In this document: piece by piece, positions 58,151 through 64,000 of the stretch
How positions within the stretch are numbered: position 1 is the first letter of the stretch
Layout of the letters: every line of letters starts with the position of its first letter
From: Streptomyces sp. NBC_00483
GTDB lineage: Bacteria > Actinomycetota > Actinomycetes > Streptomycetales > Streptomycetaceae
Direction of reading: 5' to 3'
Length of the DNA: 64,000 nucleotides
Assembly (NCBI RefSeq): GCF_036013745.1
Contig: NZ_CP107880.1
Coordinates: 8,184,001-8,248,000, forward strand
Position numbers and translations under genes: made by a program
The notes under the pieces: generated by a model
Database searches by the model: none
The model's input: only the letters and a program-made list of their open reading frames with translations
Told to the model about the DNA's origin: nothing

Positions 58151-59337
58151 CGGACACCAGCCTGCGGGTCGCCGTGGTCGGGGCGGGAGTGTCGGGACTC
58201 GCGCTCGCCATCCTGCTCCGCCGCCGCGGCGTGCGCTGCGACGTCTACGAGAAGTCAGCAGCGCTCGGCGCGGCGGGCGCGGGGATCCAACTGTCCCCGA
58301 ACGGGGCCCGCATACTCCACGAGCTCGGTGCCGAAGCGGCGCTGCGCCGCAAGGGCATCACGGCGCAGGCCATCGAGACGCGCCGCTGGAGCGACGGCAC
58401 GCTGCTGTCGCGTGCCCCGTACGGAGACGCCTGTGTCGAACGGTTCGGGGCGCCGTACCACCTCGTGCACCGAGCCGACCTGCAGGCCTGCCTCATGGAG
58501 CTGCTGCCACATGGCGGCTTGTCCCTGGGGCGGGCGGTGGACAGCGTCGTGGACCACGAGAGCCACGCCGAACTGCGTTTCACGGACGGCGGATCAGTGA
58601 CGGCCGACGTGGTGGTCGGCGCCGATGGAGTGCACTCCGCGGTACGCTCCGCCGTGCTGGACGACCGGCCGGTCCACGCGGGTTACTCGGTGTACAGGGG
58701 ACTCGTATCAGCCTCCTCCGTACCCTCTTTCACGACCGACCCGCGGGTCATGTTCTGGTTCGGGCCGGGTCGCCACGTCACCTACTACCCTGTCTCGTCC
58801 GGACGGACGGTTCACTTCAGCGCGGTGTGCGCCGACCCGCACTCAGGCACAGGCCCAGGCAGGGCTCCCGCCGACACCGAAGGGCTCATGGCCGAGTTCG
58901 AGGGGTGGCACGAGGATGTCCGGCGGGTGCTGAGCACCGCGGACTCGGTGACGCGTTGGGACCTCTTCGACCGGGACCTGTCCCACCGGTACGTCACCGG
59001 ACGGGTCGCCCTGTCCGGCGACGCGGCGCACCCCATGCTGCCCTTTCTCTCCCAGGGCGCGAGTCAGGCCCTGGAGGACGCCGTCGTCCTGGCGGACGTC
59101 CTCACCCGGCACGGTGACGACGTGCCGGGCGCCCTGCGCGCGTACGAAGCCGTTCGGATGCCCCGTACCGCCGAGGTGCACCGGCAGTCACGCCTGCGGG
59201 CCGATTCCTTCCACCTCCCGGACGGTCCTCAACAGGCGGCCCGCGACGCCGAGTTGACACACCACCAGGACCTCTCTCACCTCGACTGGCTCTACCGGGC
59301 CGACCTTCGTCCGGCACCGGCCCTCGCCGGGCGCTGA
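58147..59337 (+). CDS. FAD-dependent aromatic monooxygenase, second of tandem pair
   Basis: 396 residues, coupled by ATGA. GAGVSG dinucleotide motif near residue 11, VVGADGVHS, and LSGDAAHPMLPFLSQGASQALEDAVV. Clearly related in sequence to the upstream protein and probably a tandem duplicate that has diverged. It could carry out a second oxidation on the same aromatic unit. Last gene of the operon, followed by a bidirectional hairpin. Confidence 0.9.
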   Translation: MTDTSLRVAVVGAGVSGLALAILLRRRGVRCDVYEKSAALGAAGAGIQLSPNGARILHELGAEAALRRKGITAQAIETRRWSDGTLLSRAPYGDACVERFGAPYHLVHRADLQACLMELLPHGGLSLGRAVDSVVDHESHAELRFTDGGSVTADVVVGADGVHSAVRSAVLDDRPVHAGYSVYRGLVSASSVPSFTTDPRVMFWFGPGRHVTYYPVSSGRTVHFSAVCADPHSGTGPGRAPADTEGLMAEFEGWHEDVRRVLSTADSVTRWDLFDRDLSHRYVTGRVALSGDAAHPMLPFLSQGASQALEDAVVLADVLTRHGDDVPGALRAYEAVRMPRTAEVHRQSRLRADSFHLPDGPQQAARDAELTHHQDLSHLDWLYRADLRPAPALAGR

Positions 59338-59366
59338 CAGGTCCGCTGATCAGGCACGAACGACAG

Positions 59367-59394
59367 GGCGGGGCCACCCGGAGGCGGCCCCGCC
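59367..59394. terminator. Bidirectional hairpin between the monooxygenase and ABC genes
   Basis: Perfect 9-bp stem GGCGGGGCC / GGCCCCGCC with a 10-base loop, in the 74-bp gap between convergent genes. Confidence 0.7.
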
Positions 59395-59411
59395 GTCCGT
59401 GCGTCCGCGGC

Positions 59412-60230
59412 TCACTCTGGCCGCGGATCCCAGCGGAACCGCCGTACGGCCACGACCGCGCCCAGCACGCCCCACGCCGCCAGCACCGCAAGCTGCTTCC
59501 AGCCGTAACCGCCGGACGCCCCGGTCATCGCTGCCAGCAGGGCCTCGTTGAAGGGCCTGACCGGTAGCAGCCCGGCGACGGTGTTCAGCGTGCCGGCGTG
59601 GATGGGGAAGTAGCTTCCCGAGATGAACACCAGTGGGAACTGGATGAACTGCACCAGGGCGGGCGCCGATTCGGCACTCCTTACCAGTGAGGCGACGCCG
59701 GCCCCGAGGGCGCAGAAGCTCGCGGCGCCCAGCACCAGGATGAGGGCGAGCTCCGCCCAGTGGGCGGGCAGCGGGACACCGTAGAGCCTGCCCACCCCGA
59801 TGACCAGCACGATATCGATGACGCTGACCAGCACACAGTGAGCCAGCAGTCCGACGAAGTAGATCCAGGCCGGAAGCGGGGTCGTGCGCAGCCGCTTGAG
59901 CATCCCGGTCTGCCGCCGGGTCGACAGCACGATGGCCAACTGGCCGTAGCAGGCTCCTAGTACGGAGACCGCTGCGATCGTCGGTGTGTAGTACTCCATC
60001 CCGGACAGGCCGAAGTAGAAGTCGGACTTCTCGGTGCCGCCGAACACCGCGCCGAAGATGGTGACGACGAGCACCGGCAGCAAGAACGTGAAGACCGTGG
60101 CCTGCGGATTGCGCCAGAAGGAAAGCTGCTCGTAACGGATCTGATGCATCACGAGGCGTGCGCGCCCGCGGCCCGCTGGGCCCGCAGGAAGGGAGGTGGC
60201 GGCCGCGGGAGCCGACGTCGAGACGGTCAT
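59412..60230 (-). CDS. ABC-2 type exporter permease (DrrB-like)
   Basis: 272 residues from ATG 60230, which overlaps the ATPase stop (ATGA); the frame is open further upstream but that part lies inside the ATPase gene. Six hydrophobic segments with the ABC-2 pattern (WRNPQATVFTFLLPVLVVTIFGAVFGG, AAVSVLGACYGQLAIVL, HCVLVSVIDIVLVIGVG, LALILVLGAASFCALGAGVASLV). Together with the ATPase it probably exports the RiPP product and gives self-resistance. Confidence 0.9.
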   Translation of the reverse strand: MTVSTSAPAAATSLPAGPAGRGRARLVMHQIRYEQLSFWRNPQATVFTFLLPVLVVTIFGAVFGGTEKSDFYFGLSGMEYYTPTIAAVSVLGACYGQLAIVLSTRRQTGMLKRLRTTPLPAWIYFVGLLAHCVLVSVIDIVLVIGVGRLYGVPLPAHWAELALILVLGAASFCALGAGVASLVRSAESAPALVQFIQFPLVFISGSYFPIHAGTLNTVAGLLPVRPFNEALLAAMTGASGGYGWKQLAVLAAWGVLGAVVAVRRFRWDPRPE

Positions 60231-61216
60231 GTGCGGCTCCGGTTCCGTCGGCGCCGACGCGCGCCGGACTGCTGAGGCTCTCCGACTCCACCGACCTTGT
60301 CGGCTTCGCTGTTCTCGAAGGAGCGGGTGATGTCGAGGTAGACGTCCTCCAGCGAAGGCCGCTCGACGGACAGTCGCTCGAGCGTCGTGCCTTGGCTCAG
60401 TGCCCATCCGGTCAAGGAGTGCAACAGGGCGGTAGGTTCTGGCACTTCGATGTGCACCAGGCCGTCCTTCACCGTCAGGCCCCTCGACACCGGCAGGTCC
60501 GCAAGTTCCGTGGCTTCCGGCAGTTCGAAACGAATCCTGGCGAGCGCACGGTCCCTCCCGCCGAGTTTGGCCGGCGTGCCCGACTCGACGATCCGGCCGT
60601 CCGCGATCACGGCCACGGAGTCGGCGAGCGCCTGCACCTCGTCCATGTAGTGCGTCGTCAGCACGATGGTGGTGCCGGAGTCCCGCAGTTCCCGTACCAG
60701 CTCCCAGGCGCTGCGCCGCGCACTCGGGTCGAAGCCCGTGGTGGGCTCGTCGAGAAACAGCAGCCGCGGGTCTCCGACCACGCCGAGTGCCAGGTCCAGA
60801 CGCCGCTTCTGCCCGCCGGACAGGTCTTTGACCCTGGCACCCCGCCTCTCCTGCAGACCGACCAGTTCGATGACCTGGTCGACGTCCCGGGGCGCCCGGT
60901 AATACCCGGCATCTCGCGCGATTGTCTCGCGCACGGAGAGATACGGTTCGACGGGGTTGTCCTGCAGGACCACCCCGACCCGCTCCCGCAACTCACCACT
61001 GGCCTCGGGGGCCTGGGGGTCCACGCCGAGCACCTCCACCCGGCCCGTGTCCCGGCCGCGGAAACCCTCCAGAATCTCCAGGGTGGTCGTCTTGCCCGCG
61101 CCGTTGGGACCCAACAGTGCGAAGATCTCGCCCTCAGCCACGGCGAAGTCGATGCCGCGCAGTACATCGCTACTTCCGTAGGCCTTCCGCAGGCCTTCCA
61201 CCACGACCGCCGTCAC
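60227..61216 (-). CDS. ABC exporter ATP-binding subunit (DrrA-like)
   Basis: 329 residues. Walker A GPNGAGKTT near residue 37, Q-loop VGVVLQDNPVEPYLSVRE, signature DLSGGQKRRLDLALGVVG, Walker B LLFLDEP, H-loop LTTHYMDE. The C-terminal ~100 residues follow DrrA, ending in a long basic tail (ARRRRRNRSR). Belongs with the downstream permease; antibiotic-exporter subfamily. Transcribed toward the biosynthetic operon and read convergently with it. Confidence 0.93.
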   Translation of the reverse strand: MTAVVVEGLRKAYGSSDVLRGIDFAVAEGEIFALLGPNGAGKTTTLEILEGFRGRDTGRVEVLGVDPQAPEASGELRERVGVVLQDNPVEPYLSVRETIARDAGYYRAPRDVDQVIELVGLQERRGARVKDLSGGQKRRLDLALGVVGDPRLLFLDEPTTGFDPSARRSAWELVRELRDSGTTIVLTTHYMDEVQALADSVAVIADGRIVESGTPAKLGGRDRALARIRFELPEATELADLPVSRGLTVKDGLVHIEVPEPTALLHSLTGWALSQGTTLERLSVERPSLEDVYLDITRSFENSEADKVGGVGEPQQSGARRRRRNRSRT

Positions 61217-61494
61217 CGTGGCTGCTCTCGTTCGTCCATGTCGTTGCTCCTCCGTACCTGCTCCGAACGCCTCCGCGTGGGCCGCGGGCGGCTTCCGACG
61301 CTAGGGCGACGACGCGGCCGGAAAGGGGCCGTCTGGAACGGTCGGTGACGTGCGTCATGAAAAGGAGGACAGTTGTCAATCGCGAAGTCGGGTTGGGGGA
61401 GAGGCGCTGAGAGGACTCAGGTCCGATCCTCCTCGGTTCGTGATGACTCGATCGTGGTTCTGATCGTTGAGCGGGACACCCGCTACGCCTCAAG

Positions 61495-61709
61495 CGCTGT
61501 GCCGATAAGGCGTATCAAGGCGCGGCCTGCAACGTCCGAATCCCGTTCAAGCGACGGCAACGTCGCCACAACACCACCCACGCCAAGATCCGATGCGTCG
61601 GCGAGCAGCCATGGCCACGCTCAAGTGCTGGCGCCTCCTGCGCAAACTGCGCTGCAGCACCAAGCGCATCACCGTGAGCGTCAAGGCCGTCATCTCGCAG
61701 CCGCGGCAG
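61495..61709 (+). pseudogene. IS5-family transposase remnant (C-terminal part, frameshifted)
   Basis: One frame reads CADKAYQGAACNVRIPFKRR then THAKIRCVGEQ, and after a frame change near 61610 ATLKCWRLLRKLRCSTKRIT. These are consecutive pieces of the IS5 DDE C-terminus (DKAYQG, the HAKIR helix with its Glu, and the following LKxWRLLRKLRC). The N-terminal catalytic part is gone. It lies right of the ABC exporter, marking the edge of the cluster. The remaining 61217-61494 stretch holds no gene. Confidence 0.7.
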
Positions 61710-61726
61710 GATGAAAACTCCTCACC

Positions 61727-62155
61727 TCAGCTGGTGCGCCTCACCGTGAGGAGGAGTGTGAGGGGGCCGGCTGGTAGCAGGAAGCGTCCGTGTTCGGCTG
61801 CGTCGAGGGCGGAGTTGAGCGGCCACCAGTCGAGTTTGAAGTCCTGCTCGGTGTCGGTGAGTTGCTGTGGTCCGAGGTGCAGGTTCTGGGCGAGGAAGAG
61901 GTGGATGCGGGCGGTTGAGGCCAGTGTCATGGCGTAGTTGCCCAGGGCGGTCCAGGACGATGCGGTGACGCCGGCCTCTTCTTTGAGTTCACGCTTTGCG
62001 CAGGTGAGTGCGTCTTCGCCGTCTTCGCGTCGTCCTCCGGGGAGGAACAGGAAGTCGCCGCCGTGGCCGGGGAAGGGGGCGCTGAGGATGGCGACTTTGC
62101 CGGTGTTGTCGAGGGCTGCGACGACGGATGCGTCGCGGGCGGGTGCATCGCTCAT
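61727..62155 (-). CDS. NUDIX hydrolase
   Basis: 142 residues. The Nudix box is complete: GGRREDGEDALTCAKRELKEEAGV matches GX5EX7REUXEEXGU. It should hydrolyse a nucleoside diphosphate linked to another group, substrate unknown. Same direction as three upstream genes (sulfatase-like, phosphomutase-like, kinase-like), so it may end that operon; 18-bp gap. Confidence 0.88.
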   Translation of the reverse strand: MSDAPARDASVVAALDNTGKVAILSAPFPGHGGDFLFLPGGRREDGEDALTCAKRELKEEAGVTASSWTALGNYAMTLASTARIHLFLAQNLHLGPQQLTDTEQDFKLDWWPLNSALDAAEHGRFLLPAGPLTLLLTVRRTS

Positions 62156-62173
62156 GGGCGGTGAGCGTAGCGG

Positions 62174-62971
62174 TCACGCTGTGAGCCAGGCGGCGAACGG
62201 CACGGTGGTGACGGTGGGGTGGGCGATGCCGCGGCCGTGGAAGCCGTCCTCGCCGTATGCGTCCCCGTGGTCGGCGCACAGGATGATCAGCCAGGGGCGG
62301 GTGGCGGTGAGGCGGTCGATGAGGCGTCCGAGGTGTGCGTCGGCGTAGGCCAGGGCGGCCTGTTGCGAGGCCGCTGTGTCGGCCTGTTCGTCGAGGTAGT
62401 GGCCGTGTGGGACGTGGGTTGCCGAGATGTTCACGAACAAGTAGAGCGGGTGCTCGGCGTATTGGGCGGCGAGGTCGAGGGCCGTGTCGACTTGGTGGCG
62501 GGTGGAGTCGGGCTCGGGCGAGCCGAACTCGGGGCGCCAGTGGTCTTCGTCGAACAGGTCGGGCAGCACGTTGCCGAGCGGGGTCTCGCGTGAGAAGTAG
62601 GTGACGCCGCCGACGCATACGGTGCGGTATCCGTGGGCGTTGAGGCCGCACAGGAGGTTGGGGGCGTCGAAGACGAAGGTTTGCTTGTCGACTTCTTTGA
62701 AGGCGGGCGGTCGGCATTCCCACAGCCGGGGTGGCTGCTGTGGGGAGGGCAGCTTGGGCAGGAATCCGGAGAAGAAGGCGATGTGCGCGGGGAGGGTGAA
62801 GGTGCCGGGTGTCCAGCGCCGTTCCCAGGTCCCGTTCGGCAGGAGGCGGGCCAGGTGCGGCGTCCGGCCCTGCGTGAGTGCCGTGGTAGCGACGTCGTAG
62901 CGCAGTGAGTCGAGGGTGACGAAGAGGATCGGCGTGCCGGTGCCGATGATTTCGGCGGCGTTGATGTGCAC
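62174..62971 (-). CDS. Alkaline-phosphatase-superfamily hydrolase (sulfatase-like, STM4013-type)
   Basis: 265 residues from GTG 62971. Metal-binding motifs of the superfamily: FVTLDSLRYDVA near residue 18, TPGTFTLPAHIAFFSGFLP (nucleophile region with Thr/Ser), and ILCADHGDAYGEDGFHGRGIAHP near the end with Asp-His-Gly-Asp and a later His. The cysteine/serine that becomes formylglycine in true sulfatases is not evident, so it may be a phosphoester hydrolase. It overlaps no neighbour but lies 5 bp from the next gene. Confidence 0.68.
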   Translation of the reverse strand: MHINAAEIIGTGTPILFVTLDSLRYDVATTALTQGRTPHLARLLPNGTWERRWTPGTFTLPAHIAFFSGFLPKLPSPQQPPRLWECRPPAFKEVDKQTFVFDAPNLLCGLNAHGYRTVCVGGVTYFSRETPLGNVLPDLFDEDHWRPEFGSPEPDSTRHQVDTALDLAAQYAEHPLYLFVNISATHVPHGHYLDEQADTAASQQAALAYADAHLGRLIDRLTATRPWLIILCADHGDAYGEDGFHGRGIAHPTVTTVPFAAWLTA

Positions 62972-62976
62972 GCAGA

Positions 62977-63456
62977 TCAGGCCTTTCCCCGATACTCGAT
63001 CGTTCCGCGGGCGGCGTCGTTGACGGGGATCGGGACGCGGTCCTGTGCGATGAGGTCTCGGATGGCGGCGAGTCCGGATTCCTCGGTGAGTGGCTTGCCG
63101 TCGGCGTCGAACAGCGCGACGGTGACCTCGGCGGAGGGGGTCGTGCTGATGTGTGCGCTCGGAACGGAACCCAAGTCAGCTGTCACCAGGCCGAGTTCGT
63201 CGGGCTCGGTTGGTTCCTGCAGGGCGGTGACGAGGCACTTGTAGTGCAGTGCGTTGATGGCGCCGCGGGCGAAGCGCGTCGCGTACTGGGTACTGATCGC
63301 CTCTCCGTCGTGGGCGACGACGACGTGGGAGGCCTTCTGGGTGACTACGAGGCAGGCGCCGAGCCACCAGGCGACGCCGGCATGGATCTGGCTGGGGTGG
63401 TGGCCCGTGGCACCGCCGTCGCGGATGACGGCTTCGGCGTCGATCGGGTTAAGCAC
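62977..63456 (-). CDS. Short phosphomannomutase/phosphoglucomutase-like protein (one domain)
   Basis: 159 residues from GTG 63456, overlapping the end of the kinase-like gene. The stretch ASHVVVAHDGEAISTQYATRFARGAINALHY resembles the first domain of phosphohexomutases (VVVGxDxRxxS...a.a.gl...G), and the C-terminal part VTVALFDADGKPLTEESGLAAIRDLIAQDRVPIP is regular. A full enzyme has ~450 residues and four domains, so this is either a truncated relative or a regulatory single-domain form. Catalytic activity is doubtful. Assignment tentative. Confidence 0.45.
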   Translation of the reverse strand: MLNPIDAEAVIRDGGATGHHPSQIHAGVAWWLGACLVVTQKASHVVVAHDGEAISTQYATRFARGAINALHYKCLVTALQEPTEPDELGLVTADLGSVPSAHISTTPSAEVTVALFDADGKPLTEESGLAAIRDLIAQDRVPIPVNDAARGTIEYRGKA

Positions 63457-64000
63457 GGGTGCGCTCCAGGGTGTGCATGATCTCGTGGGTGACTTGGTCG
63501 GGCGTCTTGCCGTCGGTGTCGATCCAGATGGCGCTCGGGTCCTGGGAGGCGACAGCTTCGAAGTTGAAGAGGACCTGGTCGAGGCGGCCGGGCACGTTGA
63601 GCAGGTCGGTGTCGTCTTGTTTGAGGTCGCTTTTGGTGCGCATGCGGGCCTGCAGGGTCTCTGTGCGGCAGCGCAGGTAGAAGGTGTGGGTGGGCTGAAC
63701 GATGTAGGGCAGGAACGGGGCGGCGAGTTGGCGGACCTGCTCGACGGCGATGCCGTGGACGGCTGCATGGCAGGCGAGGACCGAGGACTGGTAGCGGTCG
63801 GCAATGACCGGGGTGGCGCTGCGGGAGGTGCGCACGCAGTCGGAGGAGTGCAGCAGGCCGGAGAGGTAGAAGCACAGCTGGGGCAGCGGTGCGAGGTGGC
63901 TGTTGGCGGCCTTTGACCAGTCGTTGTGGGGCCGGGGGAGAGTGTGCAGGCTCATGGCCTGGAGCCGGTGGGTGAGGAGCTTTTCCAGCGTGGACTTCCC
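63449..64000 (-). CDS. dTMP kinase-like P-loop kinase (5' end outside window)
   Basis: The frame is open to the window end: the first visible residues are GKSTLEKLLTHRLQA, the end of a P-loop (GxxGxGKST). Later features: PVIADRYQSSVLACHAAVHGI with the DR(Y/F) substrate motif, FYLRCRTETLQARMRTKSDLKQ, and a C-terminal helix. These match thymidylate/deoxynucleoside kinases. 183 residues are visible. The downstream gene overlaps its stop codon. An operon role with the phosphomutase-like and sulfatase-like genes is likely but its pathway is unknown. Confidence 0.7.
   Translation of the reverse strand, partial: GKSTLEKLLTHRLQAMSLHTLPRPHNDWSKAANSHLAPLPQLCFYLSGLLHSSDCVRTSRSATPVIADRYQSSVLACHAAVHGIAVEQVRQLAAPFLPYIVQPTHTFYLRCRTETLQARMRTKSDLKQDDTDLLNVPGRLDQVLFNFEAVASQDPSAIWIDTDGKTPDQVTHEIMHTLERTRA

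Overview
The window is high-GC actinobacterial DNA and looks like a Streptomyces chromosome. Evidence for this is the strong G/C third-position bias, GTG starts, many ATGA/GTGA gene overlaps, and typical families (SARP-like and PucR-like regulators, SpoIIE-type phosphatases, Spo0M, tandem CNNM-like proteins, flotillin with a giant ATPase). No rRNA, tRNA or CRISPR array was seen.

Layout. 1-8 kb: the C-terminal part of a SARP/NB-ARC regulator, a lipoprotein, two membrane-anchored SpoIIE-type phosphatases, a deazaflavin-type oxidoreductase and a MarR regulator around a large palindrome. 8-17 kb: a YqiJ-like membrane protein, a flotillin, a 1618-residue AAA ATPase and a PucR-type regulator. 17-27 kb: GrpB-like protein, ArsR-like regulator with a doubled operator, MFS exporter with divergent LysR, a decayed ISL3-family element, an ABC exporter, a two-component system and TatA. 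27-39.5 kb: an envelope/stress region with Spo0M, two pairs of CNNM/CBS membrane proteins, TerB, a BlaI/M56 pair, a membrane acyltransferase, a voltage-gated-like channel and two GlsB-like proteins. Three copies of an 18-bp palindrome (TTCTAC-N6-GTAGAA) lie upstream of spo0M, terB and blaI and suggest a local BlaI regulon.

The centre of interest is 39.8-61.2 kb, a RiPP cluster of thiopeptide type. It holds a 57-residue precursor with a thiopeptide-like leader ending ...LPEMGA and a Ser/Thr-rich core (SGGTSGTSSSSSTCSSSTC), a split LanB-type dehydratase, an ocin-ThiF-like leader-binding protein, a YcaO cyclodehydratase, two nitroreductase-fold proteins and a divergent LanB C-terminal-like protein that may be the [4+2] pyridine synthase. 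Next to these, transcribed away from them, is an operon of an adenylate-forming ligase, a GriI-like aldolase and a GriH-like 3-dehydroquinate-synthase-II homologue. The last two are the known route to 3-amino-4-hydroxybenzoate (3,4-AHBA). Two tandem FAD monooxygenases and an ABC exporter complete the set. The inference is a thiopeptide or azole RiPP decorated with 3,4-AHBA, a combination I cannot match to a known compound.

The cluster is flanked on the left by a TetR fragment and an orphan LuxR regulator. On the right are an IS5-type transposase remnant and a compact operon (NUDIX, sulfatase-like, phosphomutase-like, dTMP-kinase-like) that runs off the window end. Promoters of the LuxR gene, the precursor and possibly the main operon share sequence elements, and strong hairpins insulate the precursor transcript.
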